A stretch of 64,000 bases of DNA, taken from positions 372,001 through 436,000 of the forward strand of contig JADJLX010000005.1 in the NCBI GenBank assembly GCA_016709865.1, written 5' to 3'. The translations under genes and the position numbers were made by a program. Shown here in pieces: positions 8,197 to 16,410 of this stretch. The stretch is from Bacteroidales bacterium (GTDB lineage: Bacteria > Bacteroidota > Bacteroidia > Bacteroidales > VadinHA17). Under the pieces are notes generated by a model that was given only the letters and a program-made list of their open reading frames with translations, ran no database searches and was not told where the DNA came from. How positions within the stretch are numbered: position 1 is the stretch's first letter; every line of letters starts with the position of its first letter.

Positions 8197-10857
8197 TTGT
8201 ATTTTTTTAAAGAAAAGCGGTTACTTGTAGTGTTCCTGGTAATGGTCCAATCTCTCTCCTTATTTTCTCAGGAAGGAAAGATGGTTGCTGATACGTTACT
8301 AATTCATAAGGATTCGGTAATTGTTGATACCATACTTACCAAACCCAGAAAAGTTTCTGAAAATGCTATCGATGCGAAGGTTACCTATTCCACATCTCAG
8401 GAGGGATATATAAAGAGGGATGTTATAAACAAGAAGGTCACTCTTGTTAATACAGCAGTTGTAAATTATGGGGAGATTGAAATCAAGGCTGATTCAATTC
8501 ATATTAATATGAGAGCTAATACTCTCTATGCTGTTGGAAGAAAGGATACAACAGGAAAAGTTGTTGGTAAACCTGTTTTCAAGGAAGGCTCTCAGGAGAT
8601 CGAAGCTGATGAGCTGACCTATAACTTTAAGACGAGAAGAGCTATTGCAACAAATATTATTACCAAACAGGAGGATGGCTTATTGCACAGCCAGTTTACA
8701 AAACTTCTTGAAGACGGTACCTCAAATATCTCTAAGAGTACATATTCAACCTGCGATGCCGATACTCCTCACTTCTATATAAACCTCCCAAAGGCACGTG
8801 TCTACCCGGGTAAAAAGATAATCTCCGGTCCCGGGAACCTTGTTCTTGAAGGAATACCACTGCCGCTATTCATTCCCTTCGGATATTTTCCTGTCCAGAC
8901 CAAGAAAGCAGCATCAGGTCTGTTGATTCCCAGGATAGGACAGGAGAGGGAGCGTGGCTATTCACTTACTGAGGGAGGCTACTATTTTGCGGTAAACGAT
9001 TATTTCGATCTGTCAGTTAAAGGTAACCTGTACTCGAACGGCACCTGGATGGCAACTGCAATGTCGAGCTACAATAAACTATATAAGTATAACGGCAACT
9101 TCTCATTCAGTTATGCCGATAATAAAACGGGGCACAAGGGATTGCAGGATTATTCTGCATCCAAGAACTACCGGCTGGGCTGGACTTTCAATCAGGATCC
9201 AAAATCCTCACCGGGTTCGAGGTTTTCAGCCAGTGTGAATATGAGTTCAAGTGAATTTGACCGCAATAACAGCTATTCAGTTGCAGAGCATATAACTACT
9301 TCCCGACAATCAAGTATCAGTTACTCCAAATCGTGGGATGGCACACCCTTTAACCTTTCAACAAGTATGAATCACAGTCAGAACGTTGCAAATAAGACTG
9401 TGGCGCTTAACCTGCCGAAGGCTAATTTTAATATGAACAGGATCTATCCGCTGAAAGGAAAAAATAGCTCAGGCCCGGCAAAATGGTACCAGGAATTACA
9501 GTTCTCTTACTCGGCATCTCTTGATAATCAGATTAATACAAAAGACAGCCTGCTGTTTACAAAATCTGTTTTTGATAATATGAAAACAGGTTTTAAGCAC
9601 GAAGCACCACTTAGTTTTCAGATTCGTCCGTTCAGAAATTTTTCAATCTCTCCATCAGTAACATACACAGGAGTTCTTTATACCCAGAAGATCGAAAGAG
9701 TTTGGGTACTCGATGATCCAAAAACAGGTGAGCGTGTGGCAAAAGTAGTAAATGACACCTCACGGGGTGTTTTCTACGGACAGGCATTTAATCCTTCTAT
9801 CGGAGCAAGCTTTAGTCCTCAGATATTCGGAACATATCAGTTTACCAATCCTGATTCCAGGGTACAGGCTGTAAGGCATGTTATCAAACCCTCAATGAGT
9901 TTTAACTATGTACCTGCGTTGAAAGGATTAAGTTCTGATATGTACAGGCAGGTGCAAGTAGATACACTTGGTATCAGGAAGCAAGAGTACTCAATATTTG
10001 ATGGTAATATTTTCGGAACCCCTTCTGCTTCAAGTAAAAGCGGAAACCTCTCATTGAGTCTTGTCAACATTATTGAAGCCAAGGTTTTCGCAAAAGATGA
10101 TACTACAGGTAAAGCAGAGAAAGTTAAGATCATTGATAACTTCGGCATAAATACCTCTTATAATGTTTTTGCTGATTCTCTTAAGTGGTCGCCTGTAACA
10201 ATGCAATTGAGAACCACTCTATTTAAGAACATCAATATTTCTGCAAGTGGTGGTTTCTCATTATATGGAGTAAATAGTAAGGGACAGCCAATAAAGACCT
10301 TTGCATATGAACAGAATGGTAAGCTTATGAGGCTTACAAATTTCCAGACAGGCCTTGACCTGAGTCTAAGTGATCTGCTGAAAGGTAAAAAGGACAAGAG
10401 CACAGCAGATGCAGGCGGAGCAAAGAATGCCTTTGATCAGGGAACGGGTCCGAATGCAGGAATGCCTGGTGGAGAAATGCCCCAGGGTGGAGCAACAACT
10501 ACCGACCAGTTCGGATATCCTAAATTTAATATTCCATGGACTCTTAACATGAGCTATAGTCTGAACTATTATAAGGCAGGTTTGAAACCCACTATTCAGC
10601 AGGCAGTAACATTTAGTGGTAATGTAACGATCACTAAAAAGATGTCAGCCACATATACCAGTGGTTATGATTTTACGGGAAAAGAGATTACAATGACACA
10701 GATTGGCATGACCCGCGATCTTCATTGCTGGGAGATGAGTTTCAACTGGGTGCCTAACGGAACTATGAAGATGTGGAACTTTACTATCAGGGTGAAGGCT
10801 GCCGTGTTGGGTGATCTCAAATACGAGAGACGCAAAGATTATCACGATACCTATTAG
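8197..10857 (+). CDS. lptD: putative LPS-assembly outer-membrane protein LptD
   Basis: An 886-residue outer-membrane protein of the Bacteroidetes LptD type, which receives lipopolysaccharide from the Lpt bridge and inserts it in the outer leaflet. A signal peptide ends at about residue 25 (SLFSQ). An OstA-like beta-jellyroll region follows at about 60-220 (AVVNYGEIEIKADSI, EADELTYNFKTRRA, STCDADTPHFYI). Then comes a very long beta-barrel with alternating polar and aromatic strands (about 230-886). A Gly/Met/Gln-rich low-complexity loop lies near residues 735-765. The TTG start at 8197 is chosen because it gives a complete signal peptide. No ATG lies upstream in frame. The family assignment is good, but direct LPS-assembly activity is inferred from homology. 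Confidence 0.82.
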   Translation: MYFFKEKRLLVVFLVMVQSLSLFSQEGKMVADTLLIHKDSVIVDTILTKPRKVSENAIDAKVTYSTSQEGYIKRDVINKKVTLVNTAVVNYGEIEIKADSIHINMRANTLYAVGRKDTTGKVVGKPVFKEGSQEIEADELTYNFKTRRAIATNIITKQEDGLLHSQFTKLLEDGTSNISKSTYSTCDADTPHFYINLPKARVYPGKKIISGPGNLVLEGIPLPLFIPFGYFPVQTKKAASGLLIPRIGQERERGYSLTEGGYYFAVNDYFDLSVKGNLYSNGTWMATAMSSYNKLYKYNGNFSFSYADNKTGHKGLQDYSASKNYRLGWTFNQDPKSSPGSRFSASVNMSSSEFDRNNSYSVAEHITTSRQSSISYSKSWDGTPFNLSTSMNHSQNVANKTVALNLPKANFNMNRIYPLKGKNSSGPAKWYQELQFSYSASLDNQINTKDSLLFTKSVFDNMKTGFKHEAPLSFQIRPFRNFSISPSVTYTGVLYTQKIERVWVLDDPKTGERVAKVVNDTSRGVFYGQAFNPSIGASFSPQIFGTYQFTNPDSRVQAVRHVIKPSMSFNYVPALKGLSSDMYRQVQVDTLGIRKQEYSIFDGNIFGTPSASSKSGNLSLSLVNIIEAKVFAKDDTTGKAEKVKIIDNFGINTSYNVFADSLKWSPVTMQLRTTLFKNINISASGGFSLYGVNSKGQPIKTFAYEQNGKLMRLTNFQTGLDLSLSDLLKGKKDKSTADAGGAKNAFDQGTGPNAGMPGGEMPQGGATTTDQFGYPKFNIPWTLNMSYSLNYYKAGLKPTIQQAVTFSGNVTITKKMSATYTSGYDFTGKEITMTQIGMTRDLHCWEMSFNWVPNGTMKMWNFTIRVKAAVLGDLKYERRKDYHDTY

Positions 10858-10858
10858 C

Positions 10859-10916
10859 AGAGACGCCATGCCTGGCGTCTTTGTAAAAAAAAAGAGACGC
10901 CAGGCATGGCGTCTCT
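10859..10916. repeat. 22-bp perfect inverted repeat with self-complementary arms
   Basis: The arms at 10859-10880 and 10895-10916 are exact reverse complements, separated by an A-rich spacer. Each arm is also an internal hairpin: AGACGCCA-TGCC-TGGCGTCT. The element fills the gap between the convergent lptD-like and rplI genes and could end transcription in both directions, as the spacer gives an A/T tract on either side. It could alternatively be a copy of a mobile palindromic element. Confidence 0.8.
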
Positions 10917-10938
10917 ACATCAATACAATAAGGATGTT

Positions 10939-11385
10939 TTATTCTCCTTTTATTTCAAATTCTACCTCTACTCTGACCTCTCGGTGAAGCTTGATAATTG
11001 CTTTGTAATTACCAACTTCCTTAATCTGATCTTCAGGTAGTGTGATGTTTTTACGGTCAATGTCAAATCCTTTTTCTTTCAGCGATTCAGCAATCTGAAT
11101 TGTATTTACAGAACCGAAAATCTTACCTGAAGTACTTGTTTTTGCACCGACAACAATCTTAAGACCAGCCATCTTGGTGGCAATCTCCTGAGCAGCAACT
11201 TTGATCTTCTCTTCTTTATGTGCTCTCTGTCTCAGATTTTCAGTATGCATCTTCTTTTCTGATGATGATGCCTGAACAGCATATCCTCTTGGTATAAGGA
11301 AGTTTCTTCCGTAACCGTCTTTTACATTTACTATATCGTCTTTCTGCCCCAGCTTATTGACGTCCTGTAATAAAATAATCTCCAT
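10939..11385 (-). CDS. rplI: 50S ribosomal protein L9
   Basis: A 148-residue ribosomal protein that binds 23S rRNA and bridges neighbouring ribosomes. The N-terminal domain is clear (MEIILLQDVNKLGQKDDIVNVKDGYGRNFLIPRGYA pattern at residues 1-36), followed by the long connecting helix and the C-terminal RNA-binding domain (residues about 80-148, with GKIFGSVNTIQIAESL). Length is normal for the family. Third gene of the rpsF-rpsR-rplI operon, 12 bases after rpsR. Confidence 0.97.
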   Translation of the reverse strand: MEIILLQDVNKLGQKDDIVNVKDGYGRNFLIPRGYAVQASSSEKKMHTENLRQRAHKEEKIKVAAQEIATKMAGLKIVVGAKTSTSGKIFGSVNTIQIAESLKEKGFDIDRKNITLPEDQIKEVGNYKAIIKLHREVRVEVEFEIKGE

Positions 11386-11397
11386 AGTTAGTCCTCC

Positions 11398-11667
11398 TTA
11401 TTTTAATAGGTCAGTTACATAAGGAAGAAGAGCAATGTGCCTGGCTCTTTTAACGGCTTTTGCCACTTTCCTCTGATATTTAAGTGATGTTCCTGTAATT
11501 CTGCGTGGCAGAATTTTTCCCTGATCGTTCAGGAACTTTTTAAGAAACTCAGGATCTTTATAATCAATATAACGGATCCTGTTCTTCTTGAATCTGCAGT
11601 ATTTCTTCTTCTTGATCTCTACCGTTGGGGGAGTCAAATATCTGATTTCTGATTCGTTCTGTGCCAT
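11398..11667 (-). CDS. rpsR: 30S ribosomal protein S18
   Basis: An 89-residue small-subunit protein that pairs with S6 on the platform of the 30S subunit. The core pattern [19 protein letters not shown], then [32 protein letters not shown], is diagnostic. A single cysteine is present in YCRFK. Length is slightly above the 75-residue E. coli protein because of an N-terminal extension ([14 protein letters not shown]), as usual in Bacteroidetes. Middle gene of the operon, three bases after rpsF. Confidence 0.97.
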   Translation of the reverse strand: MAQNESEIRYLTPPTVEIKKKKYCRFKKNRIRYIDYKDPEFLKKFLNDQGKILPRRITGTSLKYQRKVAKAVKRARHIALLPYVTDLLK

Positions 11668-11670
11668 GTC

Positions 11671-12024
11671 TTATTCCTCCTTCGATTTACCTGATTCTTT
11701 TTGTCTTCTCTTCTTCTCTGCATATTCGACGGCAAATTTTTCCATCCTGAAAGTTAAAAACCTGATAATCCTTTCATCTCTGCGATATTGGACTTCGAGT
11801 TTTTCAATTAGATCGCCTGTGCCTTTAAACTCAACCAGATAATAGAAGCCTGTAGACTTCTTCTGGATGGGGTAGGCCAGTTTTTTTAGACCCCAGTTCT
11901 CTTCATGAACGATCTCACCGCTGTTGTCGGTGATGACCTTCTTGAATTTCTGTACCGCTTCCTTCATCTGGTTCTCAGATAAAACGGGAGTTGCAATGAA
12001 AACGGTTTCGTACTGATTCAACAT
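11671..12024 (-). CDS. rpsF: 30S ribosomal protein S6
   Basis: A 117-residue ribosomal protein. It starts [17 protein letters not shown] and contains the S6 features [24 protein letters not shown] and [13 protein letters not shown]. The C-terminal tail is highly charged ([14 protein letters not shown]). First gene of the operon with rpsR and rplI. A good Bacteroidetes promoter lies about 40 bases upstream. The leader between promoter and start is too short to hold the S6:S18-binding regulatory hairpin known in other phyla, so autoregulation of that type is not supported here. Confidence 0.97.
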   Translation of the reverse strand: MLNQYETVFIATPVLSENQMKEAVQKFKKVITDNSGEIVHEENWGLKKLAYPIQKKSTGFYYLVEFKGTGDLIEKLEVQYRRDERIIRFLTFRMEKFAVEYAEKKRRQKESGKSKEE

Positions 12025-12062
12025 AGTAATTAATTATTTATTGGTTTAATGATTTTGGTCCG

Positions 12063-12092
12063 CAAAAGTACAATTATTTTGCATAAATCAAA
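12063..12092 (-). promoter_or_regulatory. promoter of rpsF-rpsR-rplI
   Basis: On the minus strand TTTG (complement of 12089-12092) is followed after 18 bases by TACTTTTG (complement of 12063-12070). This fits the Bacteroidetes -33/-7 promoter and sits about 40 bases before the rpsF start. Confidence 0.65.
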
Positions 12093-12128
12093 AATTATCA
12101 GTGAAATATATTAAGAATTTTGATTGCC

Positions 12129-12184
12129 CGCAAAGACGCAGAGACGCAAAGAAAATTACTTAGCGCCTTAGCGCCTTAGCGAGA
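12129..12184. repeat. intergenic repeat of GACGCA / CTTAGCGC words
   Basis: The left half is built of CGCAAAGACGCAGAGACGCAAAG-like units (12129-12151) and the right half of CTTAGCGC units repeated about three times (12159-12184). The halves are partly complementary. The repeat lies between divergent rpsF and dnaX and reaches into the likely -33 region of dnaX. Confidence 0.7.
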
Positions 12185-12200
12185 AATAAAGCAATTTTAT

Positions 12201-12208
12201 TATATTTG
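12201..12208 (+). promoter_or_regulatory. -7 box of the dnaX promoter
   Basis: TATATTTG fits TAnnTTTG and lies 37 bases before the dnaX ATG. A weak -33 (TTA at 12176-12178) lies 22 bases upstream, inside the word repeat. Confidence 0.5.
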
Positions 12209-12244
12209 TCTTTCAACATTTTTGAGAACGAGAGTCAGTAATTT

Positions 12245-13990
12245 ATGGAAAATTTCATTGTTTCAGCCAGAAAGTATCGTCCAGCCACATTTGATATGGT
12301 TATTGGTCAGGACTCTATTACTAACACGCTGAAAAGTGCAATAAAGAACAAACATCTGGCGCAGGCATATTTATTCTGCGGTCCGCGTGGAGTTGGCAAA
12401 ACAACATGTGCCAGGATTTTTGCCAAAACTATAAACTGTGTTAATCTAGGTGATAATCTGGAAGCCTGTGATAAGTGCGAATCATGTCTTTCGTTCAATT
12501 CTTCCCGATCATTTAATATTCATGAGCTTGATGCCGCCTCAAATAATAAGGTTGAGGATATCAGAAGTTTAAATGACCAGGTGAGGATTCCTCCGCAGAT
12601 TGGAAAGTACAGCATTTATATAATCGATGAGGTTCATATGTTGTCCTCTTCTGCTTTTAATGCTTTCCTTAAGACGCTTGAAGAGCCACCCTCACATGCC
12701 ATTTTTATTTTAGCTACAACTGAGAAACATAAGATAATACCTACAATATTATCAAGGTGCCAGATCTTCGACTTTAACCGGATCAGGATTGAGGATATTG
12801 TAAGCAGGCTATTGTATGTTGCAAAAAATGAAGGAATTACTGCAGCAGAGGAAGCCCTGCACGTAATCGGGCAGAAAGCTGATGGCGCTATGCGCGATGC
12901 ATTGTCAATATTCGATCAGATTGTTAGTCTGAGCGGAAAAGCTGTCTCCTATAAAGATGTGATTGACAATCTTAATGTGCTTGATTATGAGTATTATTTC
13001 AAAACGATTGATGGTGCTATCCGCGGTGATGTATCAACTGTATTGCTTACATATAATGAAATACTTGAGAAAGGTTTTGATGGTCATAATTTCATTTCAG
13101 GGCTGAACAGCCATATGCGTGACCTGCTCGTTAGTAAGGATGAATCTACTTTGTCTTTGCTGGAGGCAACGCCTGCTGTAAAAAAGAAATATATGCTGCA
13201 AACAGCAGATTGTACTGTCGATTTTCTGTTTAAAGCCCTTGAAATAGGCAGCAATTGCGACCTTTCCTACAAAAGCAGTAAGAATCCCCGGCTTCATGTA
13301 GAGCTATCACTTATTCGTTTATGCAGACTGACTGACGATCAGACTGATATCCCTGAAAAAAAAAAGTCTGACCGGAAACAAATAGATTCAGATCCTGAGG
13401 AATTGCCCTTACCATCAAAATCAGAGATCATAAGGCAGGAGGAAAAACCTGTTGAAAAGAGGGTGATTGCTGATGACGCACCGGTTGGTAAACATGAACC
13501 GGTTATTGATCGGCCTGCTAAAGCTTTTTCAATTAAAGAACTGATTTCTGATGAAGTAGTCAGTACTGAAAAAGTATCTGAAACGACAGAATTAATTGTA
13601 AATGAGGAAAAACCGCTGCCCCGTATAGAGTTGACACCGGAAGCTTTTGAAACTGCCTGGATGGAGTTTAATGATCAGCTTAAGGGAGAGGGAACCAGGA
13701 TAATAAGCATGTTCAAGACCATTAAGCCTGAATTTGAAAATGACCAGACTATTAAGATTCATCTGAGTAATGCTGCTCAGAAAGACACGTTTATATTAAA
13801 CTATAAACAACGACTTATCGCATTTCTCGAAAGCAGGTTTGAAGTGCCATCTATTGATATTGAAACTACAATAGACCTGGTTGAAACTAATGATGTTTTG
13901 TATACCGATGAACAGAAATCATCTTATCTTTTTAATAAATACCCTGTCCTGAAGGAGATGAAAAAGACCTTTAACCTCGATATTATTTAA
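12245..13990 (+). CDS. dnaX: DNA polymerase III subunit gamma/tau
   Basis: A 581-residue clamp-loader subunit. Domains I-II (residues 1-240) show RKYRP near the start, Walker A GPRGVGKTT, a four-cysteine zinc site (about 66-83, with CDKCESC), Walker B IIDEVHML and the sensor SRCQIF. Domain III follows to about 365. The rest is a poorly conserved charged linker plus a tau-like C-terminal domain (about 460-581) that would bind the polymerase. An in-frame A10 tract at 13356-13365 lies exactly at the domain III/linker boundary. A -1 slip there reaches TGA one codon later and would give a gamma-like protein of about 375 residues. Transcribed alone, from a TATATTTG promoter. Confidence 0.96.
   Translation: MENFIVSARKYRPATFDMVIGQDSITNTLKSAIKNKHLAQAYLFCGPRGVGKTTCARIFAKTINCVNLGDNLEACDKCESCLSFNSSRSFNIHELDAASNNKVEDIRSLNDQVRIPPQIGKYSIYIIDEVHMLSSSAFNAFLKTLEEPPSHAIFILATTEKHKIIPTILSRCQIFDFNRIRIEDIVSRLLYVAKNEGITAAEEALHVIGQKADGAMRDALSIFDQIVSLSGKAVSYKDVIDNLNVLDYEYYFKTIDGAIRGDVSTVLLTYNEILEKGFDGHNFISGLNSHMRDLLVSKDESTLSLLEATPAVKKKYMLQTADCTVDFLFKALEIGSNCDLSYKSSKNPRLHVELSLIRLCRLTDDQTDIPEKKKSDRKQIDSDPEELPLPSKSEIIRQEEKPVEKRVIADDAPVGKHEPVIDRPAKAFSIKELISDEVVSTEKVSETTELIVNEEKPLPRIELTPEAFETAWMEFNDQLKGEGTRIISMFKTIKPEFENDQTIKIHLSNAAQKDTFILNYKQRLIAFLESRFEVPSIDIETTIDLVETNDVLYTDEQKSSYLFNKYPVLKEMKKTFNLDII
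13355..13371 (+). promoter_or_regulatory. candidate slippage/frameshift site in dnaX
   Basis: The zero-frame codons are GAA AAA AAA AAG TCT. The run of ten A residues (13356-13365) ends in G, containing the A-AAA-AAG heptamer used by E. coli dnaX. A one-base backward shift reads GTC then TGA (13369-13371). A forward shift stops after six codons. No strong downstream hairpin is evident. Confidence 0.5.
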
Positions 13991-14020
13991 GTTTCCCGGG
14001 TTTCAAAAACTTGATGAAAA

Positions 14021-15940
14021 GTGAAAAAAGGAACTGAAATATCTGCCGGACCCGTTGATCTGAAATTACTTTCAGACGATAAGATTATTTCAGATCATAT
14101 CATTAATCATTCGAGGTCGATGATCAGTATCATTAACCGTGAGTATGTTTACGAAAAGGTTAATTCCACCTTCTGCAATGCTCATCAGGTTGCAATGGAT
14201 AACGTTGTTGGAAAATCGCTCGGCGATGTATGGGGCCAGGATACTTTCAGGGATGTGATTAAAGAGAACCTTGATCTCTGTTTTGGAGGAAAGACAATAA
14301 AATATGAGGCCGCATTCAGCACAGCAGGTTCTGGTAAAAGATTCTTCGAAGTTGTTTTCAGGCCAATCATGGTAAAGGAAGGTGTGATAACTCATCTTCT
14401 TGCAGAAACATTCGATATTAATGACCTTAGGCAGTCAGAGCTGGCTGCTCTTGCTAAAGAAGAGGAGTTAAGAAAGTTTGAAACAAATCTTCCGATCGGT
14501 TTTCTGAGATGCGACCCTTCAGGCAAGATAATACACGTCAATAAGGCCTTCCTGAAAATAATGGATTGTAAAGTTGAGTCTGCCATAACTTCCAGGAATT
14601 TAAAAAACTTTTATCCCGACGACTCCCTTTTCTATCTTCATCTCGACCAGCTAAATGACAATAATGTACAAACTTTTGGCAGAGTAACTCTGAGAAATTG
14701 TTCAGGCAAAGAAATCCCATGCAGGCTTAGTGGTTTTATGGCAATGGATGAGACCGGAAATCAGTCGTTTATTGACTTTGCAGTAGAAGATTCTTCAAGG
14801 GAACTGATGCTTGAAAACAGATTGTTACAGGCGCAAAAGCTTGAGACTATTGGTGCACTGGCAGGTGGAATAGCACACGATTTTAACAATATTCTTGCTA
14901 CTATTTCGGGATACGCTGAAATGTTACGCGAGGATCTTCCTAAAGATTCTGACTTGTCAGAAAAAGCAGGCAAGATTCAGGGAGCAGTAATTAAGGCGAG
15001 GTCAATTACAAACCAGATTCTTACTTTTAGCCGTCAGGTTGAGCAGGAAAAAGTTCCGGTAAGAGTCTCGGAAGTTCTTTCAGAGACTATAGGCTTTGTC
15101 AGATCAGCTGCTCCCTCAAATATTGTTATCAAGAGCCGTATCACAGGCAAAAAAGCAAATGTATTTGCCGATCCTACACAATTATTCAGGGTGTTTTTAA
15201 ACCTCATGACAAATGCAGTACAGTCGATGGAGGAAGGAGGCGGTACCTTGTCTGTTAGTATGGAAATTGTCGAGGGAAAACTAATCAGACATGAACTTAA
15301 TAAGGATATTGTTGCTGATGAATATGTTCTTTTGGTATTTAAAGATACCGGTAAAGGAATGGAGCCATCTCTAATTTCCCGGGTATTTGAACCATTTTTT
15401 ACCACCAGGGAGGTAGGTAAAGGAACGGGCCTCGGATTATCTGTAGTTCACGGTATAATAACTGAGCTGGAGGGAGAAATATTAGTTTCAAGTAAAAAGG
15501 AAAAGGGATCAGTATTTTATGTATACCTGCCTGTATCAAAGCAGTACCCTGATTTTTCAGCTAAAACTGATAGAAAGAAGAAAATACTTTTTATCTCCGG
15601 AAATAAGCATGAATCCAGGATTTTATCACTGGCACTTCAGAACAGTGGCTATAAATTAATCTACACTTCAGACAAAAAGAGCTTTATAAAAGTTATGTCA
15701 TCTGATAGTGAGCGTCCTGATCTTATTGTATATATGAGTGATTCAAAGCTTATTAAGCCGGCAGATCTTATTGGTGTTTTTGAAAAGATGAAAACAAATA
15801 CACCTTGTATTCTTATCAATGATCCTAATCAGGGATTATTAGAAGAAAAAATACTAAATTCGGGAATTGTAATGCAACAACTGATAAAACCTGTCTCTCT
15901 CAGAGAAATTGGAAATGCAATTCAATCATCCCTGAAGTGA
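14021..15940 (+). CDS. PAS-domain histidine kinase with degenerate C-terminal receiver
   Basis: A 639-residue predicted soluble sensor kinase. Two PAS-like domains cover about residues 30-140 and 150-265 (ISIINREYVYEKVN; LPIGFLRCDPSGKIIHVN). The dimerisation/phosphoacceptor helix holds GGIAHDFNNIL (NtrB-type H box, about residue 287). The ATPase domain (about 385-510) shows N box LMTNAVQSM, G1 DTGKGM, and G2 GKGTGLGLSVVHG. Residues 520-639 fold like a response-regulator receiver, but the phosphoacceptor aspartate position (DLIVYMSDS) lacks the expected D, although the conserved K of IKPV remains. The start is GTG at 14021. The ATG seven bases earlier is out of frame. A stand-alone receiver gene follows 52 bases downstream and may be the true phosphate acceptor. 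Confidence 0.9.
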   Translation: MKKGTEISAGPVDLKLLSDDKIISDHIINHSRSMISIINREYVYEKVNSTFCNAHQVAMDNVVGKSLGDVWGQDTFRDVIKENLDLCFGGKTIKYEAAFSTAGSGKRFFEVVFRPIMVKEGVITHLLAETFDINDLRQSELAALAKEEELRKFETNLPIGFLRCDPSGKIIHVNKAFLKIMDCKVESAITSRNLKNFYPDDSLFYLHLDQLNDNNVQTFGRVTLRNCSGKEIPCRLSGFMAMDETGNQSFIDFAVEDSSRELMLENRLLQAQKLETIGALAGGIAHDFNNILATISGYAEMLREDLPKDSDLSEKAGKIQGAVIKARSITNQILTFSRQVEQEKVPVRVSEVLSETIGFVRSAAPSNIVIKSRITGKKANVFADPTQLFRVFLNLMTNAVQSMEEGGGTLSVSMEIVEGKLIRHELNKDIVADEYVLLVFKDTGKGMEPSLISRVFEPFFTTREVGKGTGLGLSVVHGIITELEGEILVSSKKEKGSVFYVYLPVSKQYPDFSAKTDRKKKILFISGNKHESRILSLALQNSGYKLIYTSDKKSFIKVMSSDSERPDLIVYMSDSKLIKPADLIGVFEKMKTNTPCILINDPNQGLLEEKILNSGIVMQQLIKPVSLREIGNAIQSSLK

Positions 15941-15992
15941 GACCAGCAAGTACAAGTTATATACTATATTTTAAAATCATATAAATAATAAA

Positions 15993-16373
15993 ATGCCGGG
16001 TATTCTGATTGTTGAGGATGATAAGGAACTAAGAGAGATGCTTAAAGTGTCTCTGATCAGACATAAGTATTCAGTTCTTGAAGCTACTGACGGTAAAGAT
16101 GCCATTTCGCACTTCAAACCGTCCATCATTGATCTCGTTGTTACTGATCTTATAATGCCAGAGGAAGATGGATTGAAAGTAATTATGAAGCTGAGGGAAT
16201 TAAAACCGCAACTCAAGATTATTGCTATCTCAGGGGGAGGTAAAGCTGGTCCCGGCAGCTACCTTAAGCTTGCGAAAGCTCTTGGTGCAGATGCTGTTTT
16301 TTCAAAACCTTTTTCAATAAATGATCTCGTTTCGAAAATAGAGTCGCTCCTTACAAGTGAACAACTTAACTGA
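15993..16373 (+). CDS. single-domain response regulator (CheY-like)
   Basis: A 126-residue receiver with no output domain. Conserved residues are all present: acidic pair VEDDKE near the N terminus, phosphoacceptor D in VVTDLIMPEEDG, the S of AISGGG, and K in FSKPF. It would be phosphorylated by the kinase encoded just upstream, whose own receiver is degenerate. With no DNA-binding domain its output must be through protein contact or onward phosphotransfer. Independent of the downstream ferritin gene, which has its own -7 box overlapping the end region. Confidence 0.92.
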   Translation: MPGILIVEDDKELREMLKVSLIRHKYSVLEATDGKDAISHFKPSIIDLVVTDLIMPEEDGLKVIMKLRELKPQLKIIAISGGGKAGPGSYLKLAKALGADAVFSKPFSINDLVSKIESLLTSEQLN

Positions 16374-16382
16374 AATTGCTGT

Positions 16383-16390
16383 TATATTTG
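16383..16390 (+). promoter_or_regulatory. -7 box of the ferritin promoter
   Basis: TATATTTG fits the Bacteroidetes -7 consensus and lies 20 bases before the ferritin ATG, giving a short leader. The -33 element is not clear. Confidence 0.5.
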
Positions 16391-16410
16391 ATAATTAAAT
16401 TCATACAATT

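Noticed and set aside
12025-12062. S6:S18-binding autoregulatory RNA in the rpsF leader
   Set aside because: The leader from the predicted start to the ATG is only about 35 bases, is A/T-rich and shows no hairpin with the expected bulge.
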